This document shows positions 45,590 to 55,195 of a stretch of DNA of 64,000 nt, piece after piece. The stretch comes from Pseudomonadota bacterium. GTDB taxonomy: Bacteria; Pseudomonadota; Gammaproteobacteria; Ga0077536. The stretch spans positions 105,001-169,000 of the forward strand of contig JADJYF010000014.1 of NCBI GenBank assembly GCA_016719885.1. Reading direction: 5' to 3'. The translations under genes and the position numbers were made by a program. The notes beneath the pieces are model-generated. The model did not search any database. It saw only the letters and a list, made by a program, of their open reading frames with translations, and was not told where the DNA came from. Within the stretch, counting starts at the first letter, position 1. Each line of letters begins with the position of its first letter.

Positions 45590-46841
45590 TCAGGGAATGA
45601 GGTGGTCCCGTTCGTTGGCCATCAGCGCCGGCAGCGACTCCCGCGCGCGGATGACGGAGAAGCTGTCGCCCTCGACCAGCACCTCCGGCGGGCGCGGCCG
45701 CGCATTGTAATTCGAAGTCATGGCGAAGCCGTATGCGCCCGCGTCGAGGATGGCGAGCACGGCGCCCGGCACGGCGGGCAAATCGCGGGCGCGCGCCAAC
45801 CAGTCGCCGCTCTCGCACACCGGCCCGACCACGTCACAGTGCACCTGCGCCTCGCCCTCGCTCGGCGCCATGAGCGGCACAACACCGTGCCAGGCGTCGT
45901 ACAGTGCCGGCCGCATCAAGTCGTTCATCGCGGCATCGACGATGGCAAAGGTCTTGACCTCGGTGGTCTTCAGGTACTCGACGGTGGTGAGCAGCGTGCC
46001 CGCCGCGCCTATCAACGACCGCCCCGGCTCCATCATCACCGCGTAGTGCGGCGGCACGCGTTCGCACACGGCAGCGACCAGCGCCTCTATGGGTGGCGGC
46101 GTCTCGTCCTGGTAGCTGATGCCCAAGCCACCGCCGACATCGATGTGCTCGAGGACGATGCCTTCGGCGCGCAGGCTCTCCGCCAGGTTCACCACTTGCG
46201 TGACGGCGTCCAGCACCGGCTCGATGTCCGTCAACTGGGACCCGATGTGACTGGCGATGCCCGCCGCGCGCAGCAGGGGATGCGCGGCGATGGTTCGATA
46301 CAGCGCCAGCGCTTCGTCGAGCGGTACGCCGAACTTGTTCTCCTTGAGCCCCGTCGAGATGTAGGGATGGGTCTTCGGATCGACATCCGGATTGACGCGC
46401 AACGCCAGTTTGACCGGCTGCTGGAGTTCGGTCGCCAGTTCGGCAACGCGCTCGAGTTCGCCGCGCGACTCGACATTGATGCATGCCACACCGGCGCTGA
46501 TGGCGCGCGAGTTCGGAGCGGGATTTACCGACGCCGGAGAACACCACGTCGGCCGCGCTGGCGCCCGCCGCCAATACACGCTCCAGTTCGCCACCCGAGA
46601 CGATGTCGAAACCGGAGCCGAGATGTTTCAGGACGCGCAGGATGGACAGATTGTCGTTGGCCTTCACCGCGTAGTGAACACGGTGGCGACGCGTACCGAA
46701 AGCGCCATCGTAGGCGCGCCAGTTGGATTCGAGCTGCTGACGCGAATAGACATAGCAGGGCGTGCCGAGCGCCGACACGATGCGCCGCAGGTCCACCCCG
46801 TCGACATGCAAAACTCCGTCGCGATAGCCACGCATACTCAT
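45590..46841 (-). CDS. lysA: diaminopimelate decarboxylase, interrupted by a frameshift
   Basis: PLP enzyme for the last step of lysine synthesis. The ATG at 46841 has AAGAGG upstream and gives the family N-terminus (TPCYVYSRQQLESNWRAY; PLP lysine in VHYAVKANDN). The first frame runs to FSGVGKS and is then lost. The other frame continues RAISAGVACINVESRGELE through GGGLGISYQ and EPGRSLIGAAG to the stop at 45590. One surplus base in the three-base run at 46520-46522 explains it; removal reads GVGKSAPNSRAISAG and about 416 residues. All other conserved blocks are intact. Confidence 0.9.
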
Positions 46842-46864
46842 CAAGCGCCTCTTGTGAATCTTGG

Positions 46865-46981
46865 TCAGTGAGCGACGAAGTCCTGCTTCTTGTCGGACTC
46901 GTCCGGCAGGTAGAGGTCGCCTTTCTGGCCACAGGCCGCCAGCAGGCACAGCAACACCACTGACAAAAGAATTCTGCTCAT
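46865..46981 (-). CDS. lptM: small lipoprotein LptM (YifL-like)
   Basis: Outer-membrane lipoprotein of 38 residues that stabilises the LPS translocon LptDE. MSRILLSVVLLCLLAACGQKG contains the lipobox LAAC, and GQKGDLYLP after the Cys is the family signature. It is 23 bases before lysA, the usual arrangement. Confidence 0.93.
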   Translation of the reverse strand: MSRILLSVVLLCLLAACGQKGDLYLPDESDKKQDFVAH

Positions 46982-47349
46982 GAGCCGTCCCGTAGTAATC
47001 CTGTTGGAGCCGCGGTTCGCCGCGCGCGACATTGCTCGACTGCTTTGCACCTTGCACCGCGCGGGCAACGCACCGTCGCGAGGAGCGCATTGTAGCGACA
47101 GGCGTAGCCATCGGCGACCACGGGCCGGGCGCGAGCACGCTCTCAAGAGTGGCGACTTGCGGCCGCCATAGCGCGTGTCTCGCCAAGCTCGACAGCGCGT
47201 CGGAGCGCCGTGAATGCACATGGCCGGGCCGCGTCAAACGGCCCCATTGAGCGTGGTCGAGCGCCGCCGGGCAGCCGGTCGCCAGCTTGCAATCGAGCTT
47301 AGGATCGTTCAAAAATGAAGCTCTTACCACTCCACAAACTCCATCACCC
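46982..47349. other. 368-base divergent region between lptM and trxA
   Basis: No gene is supported; short open frames here lack any recognisable protein. A weak plus-strand promoter is possible for trxA: TTGCAA at 47287 and AAAAAT at 47311 with an 18-base spacer. cyaY, often divergent from lptM, is not here. Confidence 0.35.
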
Positions 47350-47676
47350 ATGAGCGAAAAAATGATCCACGTAACCGACGATTCCTTCGATTCGGACGTC
47401 CTGAAATCCGACAAGCCGGTGCTCGTCGATTACTGGGCCGAGTGGTGCGGGCCGTGCAAGATGATCGCGCCCATCCTCGAAGAGGTTTCATCGGAGTATT
47501 CCGAGCGCGTGAAGATCGCCAAGCTCGATGTCGATCAGAACCAGGCCACGTCGATGAAGTACGGCATCCGCGGCATCCCGACCCTGATGCTCTTCAAGGA
47601 AGGCAACATCGTCGCGACGCATGTCGGGGCGCTGACCAAGTCGCAGTTGACGGCCTTCATCGACAGCAACGTTTGA
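47350..47676 (+). CDS. trxA: thioredoxin 1
   Basis: Cytoplasmic dithiol reductant of 108 residues with the active site WAEWCGPCKMIAP and the cis-Pro loop RGIPTLMLFKEG. The ATG at 47350 gives the standard length. It precedes rho, a long-conserved neighbour pair. Confidence 0.99.
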   Translation: MSEKMIHVTDDSFDSDVLKSDKPVLVDYWAEWCGPCKMIAPILEEVSSEYSERVKIAKLDVDQNQATSMKYGIRGIPTLMLFKEGNIVATHVGALTKSQLTAFIDSNV

Positions 47677-47687
47677 TGCCCGGCGGT

Positions 47688-47728
47688 GCCTGCGCCACGG
47701 TCCCGGCGCAGGCATCCGGATTTGTTTT
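47688..47728 (+). terminator. terminator after trxA
   Basis: A perfect 9-bp stem (GCCTGCGCC and GGCGCAGGC, loop of eight) is followed by a T-rich stretch (TTTGTTTT) 12 bases after the trxA stop. Confidence 0.6.
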
Positions 47729-47886
47729 CGACAGGTAGACGGCACCCATCGAGCGTGCTATTTTCCTGAGTACGGATCCTGGCGGCCTGCCCTGATCCGA
47801 CCTCCACTGAATCAAGTTTCTTTTGGCACCCCATCGCGCCGCGCTCATGCGTCCCGCGATTCAATCCCACACGCGACTCTTAAACG

Positions 47887-49143
47887 ATGAATCTGACCGA
47901 ACTCAAGCAAAAACCGGCCTCCGAACTCGTCGATCTTGCGGATGAAATGGGCATCGAGGGCGTCGCCCGGTCCCGCAAACAGGACGTCATTTTCAGCATA
48001 CTCAAGGCGCACGCCAAGAAGGGCGAAGACATCTCCGGCGATGGCGTCCTCGAGATCCTGTCCGACGGTTTCGGATTCCTGCGCTCCAACGACTGCTCCT
48101 ATCTCGCCGGTCCCGACGACATCTACGTGTCGCCCAGCCAGATCCGACGTTTCAACCTGCGCACCGGTGACACCATCTCGGGCAAGATTCGCCCGCCCAA
48201 GGAAGGCGAACGCTACTTCGCCCTGCTGAAGGTCAGCGAAATCAATTTCGAGCCGCCGGAAAACGCCAAGAACAAGGTCCTGTTCGAAAATCTCACCCCG
48301 CTCTTTCCGCAAAAACGTCTGCATCTCGAACTCGGCAACGGCAGCACCGAGGATCTCACGCCGCGCGTGATCGATCTCGCCGCGCCGATAGGCAAAGGTC
48401 AGCGCGGACTCGTGATCTCGCCGCCCAAGGCCGGCAAGACCATGATGCTGCAGGGCATCGCCCATTCAATCGAGGCCAATCACCCCGACTGCTACCTGAT
48501 CGTGCTGTTGATCGACGAGCGTCCGGAAGAAGTGACCGAGATGCAGCGTTCGACGCGCGGCGAAGTGATTGCCAGTACCTTCGACGAACCGGCCAGCCGC
48601 CACGTGCAGGTGGCCGAAATGGTGATCGAAAAGGCCAAGCGCCTGGTCGAGCACAAGCGCGACGTCGTCATCCTGCTCGATTCGATCACGCGTCTCGCGC
48701 GCGCCTACAACACGGTCGTGCCGTCCTCCGGCAAGGTGCTGACCGGTGGCGTGGACGCCAACGCCCTGCAGCGCCCGAAGCGCTTCTTCGGCGCGGCCCG
48801 TAATATCGAGGAAGGCGGCAGCCTGACCATCATTGCCACCGCCCTCATCGATACCGGCTCGCGCATGGATGACGTCATCTATGAAGAGTTCAAGGGCACC
48901 GGCAACATGGAAATCCACCTGGACCGCAAGATTGCCGAAAAGCGCATCTTCCCGGCGGTGAACATCAATCGCTCGGGCACGCGTCGCGAAGAGATCCTGA
49001 CCAAGCAGGATGAGCTGCAGAAGATGTGGATCCTGCGCAAGCTGCTCCATCCCATGGAAGAAATCGCGGCGATGGAATTCCTGCTGGAACGCCTGAAGCA
49101 GACCAAGAACAACGCCGACTTCTTCGACGCCATGCGTCGCTGA
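47887..49143 (+). CDS. rho: transcription termination factor Rho
   Basis: Hexameric RNA helicase ending transcription at Rho-dependent sites, 418 residues, near the E. coli length. N-terminal domain MNLTELKQKPASELVDLA; RNA-binding GYGFLRS-type core (DGFGFLRSNDCSYL); P-loop SPPKAGKTMMLQ; Walker B VVILLDSITRLARAYN; and the R-loop region near VDANALQRPKRF. Confidence 0.99.
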   Translation: MNLTELKQKPASELVDLADEMGIEGVARSRKQDVIFSILKAHAKKGEDISGDGVLEILSDGFGFLRSNDCSYLAGPDDIYVSPSQIRRFNLRTGDTISGKIRPPKEGERYFALLKVSEINFEPPENAKNKVLFENLTPLFPQKRLHLELGNGSTEDLTPRVIDLAAPIGKGQRGLVISPPKAGKTMMLQGIAHSIEANHPDCYLIVLLIDERPEEVTEMQRSTRGEVIASTFDEPASRHVQVAEMVIEKAKRLVEHKRDVVILLDSITRLARAYNTVVPSSGKVLTGGVDANALQRPKRFFGAARNIEEGGSLTIIATALIDTGSRMDDVIYEEFKGTGNMEIHLDRKIAEKRIFPAVNINRSGTRREEILTKQDELQKMWILRKLLHPMEEIAAMEFLLERLKQTKNNADFFDAMRR

Positions 49144-49155
49144 CGCTTTTGCCAG

Positions 49156-49185
49156 CGCATGTGCCGACAGCATTCGGCACATGCG
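49156..49185. terminator. 12-bp perfect stem-loop between rho and hinT
   Basis: CGCATGTGCCGA pairs fully with TCGGCACATGCG around a six-base loop. It starts 12 bases after the rho stop, between two convergent genes. There is no clear T tract, so it may act as a barrier, mRNA 3' end or bidirectional terminator. Confidence 0.5.
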
Positions 49186-49250
49186 TTCGTCCTCCATGCC
49201 TTCTTCCGCGCCGTGCGCAACGCACACGGCAACGTGCTATTCCGATGCTC

Positions 49251-49595
49251 TCAGCCCGGCGGCCAGGTGAAACGTCGTCCGCCCAAGACATGCAGATGAA
49301 GATGGAATACCGACTGCCCGACCGCGGCGCCGTTGTTGATGGCGACCCGGAACGCATCGCCGTAACCCTGGCTGTTGGCGACCGCCGCGGCCGTCACCAG
49401 CAGATGACCTAGCAGTGCGTTGTCGGCGGGGGTGGCGTCGGACAACATCGGCATCGGTTTTTTCGGACATACCAGCACGTGCATCGGCGCCTGCGGGTTG
49501 ATGTCGCGAAAGGCGATGCACTGCTCGTCTTCAAAGACGATATCCGCCGGGATCTCGCGCGCGATGATTTTCTCGAACAGGGTTTTGTCGCTCAT
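49251..49595 (-). CDS. hinT: HIT family nucleotide-binding hydrolase (HinT-like)
   Basis: Purine nucleoside phosphoramidase of 114 residues. The histidine triad is VFHLHLHVLGGR, and the N-terminal KTLFEKIIAREIPADIVFED is typical. The ATG at 49595 is used; longer open sequence upstream has no family match. Nudix and tesA genes precede it on the same strand. Confidence 0.95.
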   Translation of the reverse strand: MSDKTLFEKIIAREIPADIVFEDEQCIAFRDINPQAPMHVLVCPKKPMPMLSDATPADNALLGHLLVTAAAVANSQGYGDAFRVAINNGAAVGQSVFHLHLHVLGGRRFTWPPG

Positions 49596-49627
49596 GTCTG
49601 TACCTGGGCAGTCAGTCGGAATCCGGT

Positions 49628-50209
49628 TCAAATCTCGACGGGCACGCGCCGCGGCACCATCACCGAGTGATGACCTTCGCGCACGATGTCGCCGAAATGG
49701 AGTTCGTAGCGGCCGCGCGCGCGGTCTTCGAAATAGTAACGCAGGGTATGGGTGATGGTCGGAAAAGCCAGATCCGTCCACGGGATCTCATGCTCGTAAT
49801 AGAGCTTGCATTCCAGGCTCTCGGTGCCCGGCGCGAATTCCAGCACCGGCAGATGGGCGCGGAACATCATGTAGATCTGGTTGATCTGCGGCAGGTTGAA
49901 CACCGCGAACAGGTCTTCGACTTCCACCCGTGAACAGGCTTCTTCCCAGGTTTCACGCGCGGCCGCCTCGGCCGTGGTCTCACCGTTTTCCATGAAGCCG
50001 GCGGGCAAGGTCCACCAGCCGAAACGCGGCTCGATGGCGCGCTTGCACAACAGGATCTGCTCTCCCCACACCGGGATGCAGCCGGCCACGATCTTGGGGT
50101 TCTCGTAAAAGATTTCACCGCAGGCATCACAGATGTGGCGCGGACGATTGTCACCATCGGGCACGCGCCACACCATCTGCTTGGAACCGCATCGACTGCA
50201 GAAATTCAC
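49628..50209 (-). CDS. zinc-ribbon Nudix hydrolase
   Basis: Protein of 193 residues: an N-terminal zinc ribbon (NFCSRCG and ICDACGEIFYENPK) followed by a Nudix domain. The Nudix box begins GFMENGETTAEAAARETWEE; the Gly usually near its end is replaced by Cys (EEACS). Substrates in the family include ADP-ribose and NADH; I would not choose. The GTG start at 50209 overlaps the tesA stop (GTGA), so the two are coupled. Confidence 0.9.
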   Translation of the reverse strand: MNFCSRCGSKQMVWRVPDGDNRPRHICDACGEIFYENPKIVAGCIPVWGEQILLCKRAIEPRFGWWTLPAGFMENGETTAEAAARETWEEACSRVEVEDLFAVFNLPQINQIYMMFRAHLPVLEFAPGTESLECKLYYEHEIPWTDLAFPTITHTLRYYFEDRARGRYELHFGDIVREGHHSVMVPRRVPVEI

Positions 50210-50871
50210 GGATTTGCTTTCCTCTGCTTGGCTGCATCGATGGCGGTGCTGACAGCTGGCCACACGGTGGTCAGGATGCGCGGCTCCATGGCCGCCAGCG
50301 GGTGCAGGCCGTCCGGCTGAAATGCGCTGGCATCGGCGGCAAAGCCGTCCAGCAGAAACGGGCCGGCCACCACTTCCGGGCGCGCGAAAAACTCGCCGAA
50401 CACGGCCTCGAAGGCGGCAGTGTATTGCGGCCCATAATTCGGTGGTACTCGAACCTGCAACAAGACCGGCACCGCATCACTGGCCAGCACCGCATCCACC
50501 ATGCTTGCAAGGTTTTTGCGCAGCTCCGTCGCCGGCAGACCACGCAGGCCGTCGTTGGCGCCCAGCGCCACCACCACGATCGCCGGCCGGTGTTCGCTGA
50601 GCAGCGCCGGCAGGCGGCGCATGCCGCCGGCGGTGGTCTCGCCGCTGATGCTGGCGTTGACGACGCGATACGGATAGCCTTCCTCGGACAGGCGCGCGGC
50701 CAACAGGCTTGGCCATGCATCCTTCAAGTCAATGCCATAGCCTGCACTCAGGCTGTCACCGAGGATCAGGATGGATTGCCGCGCGTCGCCCCCGGCTGCG
50801 CGGCAGGGCCCGGCCACTAGCATGACCAACGCCAAGCACAGCAGCGCGGACCACGCGCAGGGCCACGTCAT
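50206..50871 (-). CDS. tesA: arylesterase / acyl-CoA thioesterase I (TesA)
   Basis: Periplasmic SGNH hydrolase of 221 residues. Signal peptide MTWPCAWSALLCLALVML; block I ILILGDSLSAGYGI with the Ser, block III ALGANDGLRG, and block V DGLHPLAAM with catalytic Asp and His. The start codon lies inside the start of ybbA on the opposite strand, so the two 5' ends overlap by 50 bases. Confidence 0.94.
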   Translation of the reverse strand: MTWPCAWSALLCLALVMLVAGPCRAAGGDARQSILILGDSLSAGYGIDLKDAWPSLLAARLSEEGYPYRVVNASISGETTAGGMRRLPALLSEHRPAIVVVALGANDGLRGLPATELRKNLASMVDAVLASDAVPVLLQVRVPPNYGPQYTAAFEAVFGEFFARPEVVAGPFLLDGFAADASAFQPDGLHPLAAMEPRILTTVWPAVSTAIDAAKQRKANP

Positions 50872-51526
50872 TCGCGCGCGGCATTTGAGCAAGGAAGTCA
50901 TTGGTCCCGAGGGTGCGCTACGCATACTGGATGATATCAATTTTAGCCTTGGCGCTCGCGAAACGGTCGCCATCACCGGTGTGTCGGGATCGGGCAAGTC
51001 GACCCTGCTCGGCCTGCTGGCCGGGCTGGACAGTCCGAGCGAGGGCGACGTCGAGATCCTCGGCCACTCGCTGGCCGGCCTGGATGAAGATCAACGCGCC
51101 GAGTTGCGTCGCGATCACATTGGCTTCGTGTTCCAGGCCTTTCACCTGGTCGGCAGTTTTTCCGCGCTGGAAAACGTCATGTTGCCGCTGGAACTGAAGG
51201 GCGAATCCGACGCGCGGGAGCGCGCGCAAGCGATGCTGGCGAGAGTCGGTCTCGGCGATCGCCTCGCGCATTTTCCGCGTCAGTTGTCCGGCGGTGAACA
51301 GCAGCGCGTGGCCCTGGCGCGCGCCTTCTGCACGGCGCCCGCGATCCTGTTCGCCGACGAACCGACCGGCAACCTGGATGCCAGCAATGCCGCCGCCGTG
51401 ACCGAACTGCTGTTCGGTCTGAATGCCGAGAGCGGTACCACGCTGGTCATCGTCACCCACGATCCGGCACTGGCGGCCAGCTGCGATCGCCGCCTGGCGC
51501 TGGCGGGCGGGCGGCTGCTTGACTGA
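50822..51526 (+). CDS. ybbA: ABC transporter ATPase, YbbA-like
   Basis: LolD/MacB-type ATPase of 234 residues: Walker A GVSGSGKSTLLGLLAG, signature LSGGEQQRVALARAF, Walker B ILFADEPTGNLD. Divergent from tesA and followed by a large FtsX-type permease, exactly the tesA/ybbA-ybbP layout of E. coli. Its function is not firmly known; lipoprotein or lipid handling is suspected. Confidence 0.94.
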   Translation: MTNAKHSSADHAQGHVIRARHLSKEVIGPEGALRILDDINFSLGARETVAITGVSGSGKSTLLGLLAGLDSPSEGDVEILGHSLAGLDEDQRAELRRDHIGFVFQAFHLVGSFSALENVMLPLELKGESDARERAQAMLARVGLGDRLAHFPRQLSGGEQQRVALARAFCTAPAILFADEPTGNLDASNAAAVTELLFGLNAESGTTLVIVTHDPALAASCDRRLALAGGRLLD

Positions 51527-54023
51527 GCCGCGAGCGACGGCGCTGCCCTTGTGGCGGCTGGCATGGCGCCTGTTGTGCCGCGACCTGGCCAGTGGTCGGC
51601 TGACCGTCATGCTGGCGGCGACGGTCATCGCGGTGGCGAGCACGGTGGCCGTGAGCCTCTTGGTGACGCGCGTCGATCGCGCGCTGGTGGCCGAATCGAG
51701 CGCCTTGCTGGCCGGCGATCTCGCGGTACTCGGCAGTGCGCCACCGCCCCATGGCTACGTGAACGATGCCACGGCGCTCGGCCTGCGGCATGCGCGCGTG
51801 GCCAACCTGCGCAGCGTAGTCGGCAAGGGTGAACAGCTGCAGCTGGTGCAACTGAAGGCCGTCGACGACGCGTATCCCTTGCGCGGACAGTTGCTGGTCG
51901 CCGAGCGCGTCGACGCGCCGGCCCAGGCGATCAGCCACGGTCCGCCGCGTGGTGAAGTGTGGGCCGAAGCCAAGCTCGCCGGCCTCCTGCAACTCGCCCC
52001 CGGTGACACGCTCACGATAGGCAGCGCCCGGCTGCGCCTGTCGCGCATCCTGGTGCTGGAACCGGATCGCGGCAGCGACCTGTTCTCGATCGCGCCGCGA
52101 GTGCTCATGCACTACGCGGATCTCGCCGCCACCGGCCTGGTCGTGCCCGGCAGCCGCGTCACCTACACCACCTTGCTGGCCGGCAGCGCCGCGACCATCG
52201 CCCGCTATCGCGAAGCGTTGGAACTACGCCGCGGCGACAGCGTGCAGGATCCGCGCAGTGCGCGCCCCGAGATGCGCGCGGCGCTCAGCCAGGCCGAGCG
52301 CTTCCTGAGTCTCGCCGCGTTTGCCGGCGTGATGCTGGCCGCCATCGGTATCGCGTTGGCCGCGACCGGCTACGCCGAGATGCACGAAGGCACGGTCGCA
52401 ATCTTGAAGACCCTCGGTCTGACACGCCGCGCGGTGGTCATGCTGTTGTGTTGTGAAACGCTGTACCTGGCATTGGCGGCCACCGTGCTCGGCGACGGCA
52501 CGGCACTCTTGCTGGAACGCGTACTGGTGCAGCGCCTGGTGCCGATGGCCGAATTCGCGGGCGGCGCGCCGGCGCCGCTGGCCCTGCTGCACGGCGCATG
52601 GGTGGCAATGGTGGCCCTGTGTGGCTTTGCCATTCCGGCGCTCGCACGTCTCGGTCGCCTGCCGGTGACCGCCATCCTGTCACGCGATCGGACCGGTCTG
52701 CCCGATGCCCGTCCATGGCGCTTGCTCGGCATGGTGCTGGCCTTCATCGCGATCGCGCCCTGGCACAGCGGCAATCCGCGCCTGGTGGCGATGGCCCTCG
52801 GCGGCATGCTGGTGTCGGCGCTGCTACTGGCGGCCACCGCCTGGGGGCTGGTGCGCTTGTTGGGCAGATTGCGCAACCAGACGCGCATGAGCTGGCGCTT
52901 CGGTCTTGCGAGCGTGGCGCGGCGCGCGCGCCTGTCGGTGCTGCAGACCACTGCCATCGGACTCGGCCTGGCGGTGATCCTGTTGCTCGGCCTCGTGCGC
53001 AATGACCTGTTCCGCCAATGGAGCGCGCATCTGCCGCCCGACGCACCCAACCAGTTCCTGATCAACATCCAGAGCGATGAAGTCGCGGCGCTGCGCGATT
53101 TCCTGCGCGCCCACGCCAAGCTGACGGCGGATTTCTATCCCATGGTGCGCGGGCGACTGACGGCCATCAACGGTGCGGTGGTGGTGCCGGACAACTACAG
53201 CGACCAGCGCGCGCGACGCCTCGCCGATCGCGAATTCAACCTGTCCACGGCACTCGAAATGAAAAGCGACAACCGCATCGTCGCGGGGCGCTGGTGGACA
53301 CCCCAGGCCCGCGCCGAACTGTCGGTCGAACAGGGCATCGCCGAGACCCTGGGCCTCGTCCTCGGCGATGAGCTCACGTTCCTCATCGCCGATCGCGAAG
53401 TGCATGGCCGCATCACCAGTCTGCGCAAGGTCGACTGGGAGAACTTCCAGGTCAATTTCTTCGTCGTCACCACGCCCGAGTTGCTGGCCTCCGCGCCGGC
53501 CACCTACATCACGAGTTTTCGTCTGGAGGGCGCCGAGCCGGGCCTCATGGCCGAGATGGTCGAGCGCTTTCCGAGCGTGACCGTCATCGACATCGACGCC
53601 TTGATGCGCCAGGTGCGCCAGGTGATGGATCGCGTGGCGCAGGCCCTGACCTGGGTGTTCCTGTGCGCGCTGGCGGCGGGCGGCCTGGTGCTGGCGGCGG
53701 CCGTGCAGGCCAGCCAGAAGGAACGCCTGAAGGACACCGTCCTGCTGCGCACCCTGGGCGCGTCGCGGCGCTTCGTGCGCAGCGCGGTGCTGTGCGAATT
53801 CGTGGTCATCGGCGTGGTGGCCGGCACGCTCGCCAGCGGCGGTGCGCTGTTGACCGCGGGCCTGCTGGCGACACGCGTCCTCGACATTCCCTACCAGCCG
53901 GACTGGCGCATTCCCGTGCATGGCATCGTGGCGGCGGTACTGGCGCTGGCGCTCATCGGTTGGCGGGTCGCGGCACGCATCCTCGGCGCGCCGGTCGCCG
54001 ACGGTCTGCGCGAGGCGCAATGA
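51519..54023 (+). CDS. ybbP: FtsX-type ABC permease, YbbP-like
   Basis: Permease of about 834 residues with MacB-like extracytoplasmic regions and about ten membrane helices, including LTVMLAATVIAVASTVAVSL, FAGVMLAAIGIALAATGYAE and ALTWVFLCALAAGGLVLAAA. The only start placing the first helix after a basic N-terminus is a TTG at 51519, overlapping the ybbA stop by eight bases. It pairs with the YbbA ATPase. Confidence 0.92.
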   Translation: MTEPRATALPLWRLAWRLLCRDLASGRLTVMLAATVIAVASTVAVSLLVTRVDRALVAESSALLAGDLAVLGSAPPPHGYVNDATALGLRHARVANLRSVVGKGEQLQLVQLKAVDDAYPLRGQLLVAERVDAPAQAISHGPPRGEVWAEAKLAGLLQLAPGDTLTIGSARLRLSRILVLEPDRGSDLFSIAPRVLMHYADLAATGLVVPGSRVTYTTLLAGSAATIARYREALELRRGDSVQDPRSARPEMRAALSQAERFLSLAAFAGVMLAAIGIALAATGYAEMHEGTVAILKTLGLTRRAVVMLLCCETLYLALAATVLGDGTALLLERVLVQRLVPMAEFAGGAPAPLALLHGAWVAMVALCGFAIPALARLGRLPVTAILSRDRTGLPDARPWRLLGMVLAFIAIAPWHSGNPRLVAMALGGMLVSALLLAATAWGLVRLLGRLRNQTRMSWRFGLASVARRARLSVLQTTAIGLGLAVILLLGLVRNDLFRQWSAHLPPDAPNQFLINIQSDEVAALRDFLRAHAKLTADFYPMVRGRLTAINGAVVVPDNYSDQRARRLADREFNLSTALEMKSDNRIVAGRWWTPQARAELSVEQGIAETLGLVLGDELTFLIADREVHGRITSLRKVDWENFQVNFFVVTTPELLASAPATYITSFRLEGAEPGLMAEMVERFPSVTVIDIDALMRQVRQVMDRVAQALTWVFLCALAAGGLVLAAAVQASQKERLKDTVLLRTLGASRRFVRSAVLCEFVVIGVVAGTLASGGALLTAGLLATRVLDIPYQPDWRIPVHGIVAAVLALALIGWRVAARILGAPVADGLREAQ

Positions 54024-54097
54024 AGACCACGCGCGCTCTTTCAGCACACGACGCCATGGTGTAGCGTCGCGTCCTTTCCTCGCGAGAACAACCATCG

Positions 54098-55192
54098 ATG
54101 GCCAATTACGCCGGCACGCCGGATTACGCGCACGGTCAACGCCAGCGACTCGGCGTCCTGGTGTGCAATCTCGGCACGCCGGACGCGCCCACGCCGCGCG
54201 CGGTGCGGCGCTACCTGGCGGAATTCCTGAGCGATCCGCGCGTCATCGAAACGCCGCGCTGGCTATGGTGGCCGATATTGCACGGCGTGATCCTCAATAT
54301 CCGGCCACGGCGTTCAGCCCATGCCTACGCCAAGATCTGGCAGGCCGAGGGTTCGCCGCTGCTGAGCCTGTCGCAAAGCCTCGCCGACAAACTCGGCGGC
54401 GCGCTGGCGGGCGATGGCGACGCCATCATCACCGCGCTTGGCATGCGTTACGGTTCGCCGTCGATCGCGAGCGCCATCGATGCGCTCACCGCGCACGGCG
54501 CGCGACGCATCGTGGTGCTGCCGCTCTATCCGCAATACGCGGCGCCGACCACCGCCTCGGTGATGGACGCGGTGTTCGCCCATTGCGCGCGCCTGCGTTG
54601 GGTGCCGGAGCTGCGCTTCATCAATGATTACCACGCCAACCCGCGCTACATCGCCGCGCTTGCCGATTCGGTGCGCGAATACTGGGCCGCGCACGGTCGC
54701 CCCGAGCGCCTGCTGCTGTCTTTCCACGGCCTGCCACAAAAATACTTCCTGGCGGGCGATCCGTATTTCTGCCAGTGCCAGGCGACCGCGCGCCTCCTGC
54801 GCGAAGCCCTGGCGCTCGATGCCGAGAATTGCATGGTGAGTTTTCAATCGCGGGTCGGACCGACGCGCTGGCTGGAACCCTATACCGATCTCACGCTCGA
54901 CTCGCTCGGCAAGGCCGGCACCCGGCGTGTCGACGTGCTATGTCCCGGATTCGCCGTCGACTGCCTGGAAACCTTGGAAGAAATCGCTCTGCAGAACGCC
55001 GACAGGTTCCGCGCGGCCGGCGGCGGTGAGCTGCGTTACATCCCGGCCTTGAACGACAGCCCGCGCCACGTCGAGCTGCTGGCCAGCCTGGTCGGTGATC
55101 ATCTCGGCGGCTGGCGCGAAGCGGTGGCGGACGAGCCCGCCGCACGCGCGGCGGCCGCGGCCCGCGCCCGCGCCGCCGGCGCCAGGCACTGA
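54098..55192 (+). CDS. hemH: ferrochelatase
   Basis: Inserts iron into protoporphyrin IX, the last heme step, 364 residues. GVLVCNLGTPDAPTP at the N-terminus, the metal-site His in LLSFHGLPQKYFLAGDPY, and CPGFAVDCLETLEEIA near the C-terminus. The Ala-rich tail of about 20 residues is an extension. With hemJ, hemL and hemB it makes four heme genes in the window. Confidence 0.98.
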   Translation: MANYAGTPDYAHGQRQRLGVLVCNLGTPDAPTPRAVRRYLAEFLSDPRVIETPRWLWWPILHGVILNIRPRRSAHAYAKIWQAEGSPLLSLSQSLADKLGGALAGDGDAIITALGMRYGSPSIASAIDALTAHGARRIVVLPLYPQYAAPTTASVMDAVFAHCARLRWVPELRFINDYHANPRYIAALADSVREYWAAHGRPERLLLSFHGLPQKYFLAGDPYFCQCQATARLLREALALDAENCMVSFQSRVGPTRWLEPYTDLTLDSLGKAGTRRVDVLCPGFAVDCLETLEEIALQNADRFRAAGGGELRYIPALNDSPRHVELLASLVGDHLGGWREAVADEPAARAAAAARARAAGARH

Positions 55193-55195
55193 GCC

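Noticed and set aside
46980..47171. 63-codon open frame between lptM and trxA
   Set aside because: Basic, low-complexity product, no Shine-Dalgarno sequence, and it starts inside lptM on the other strand.
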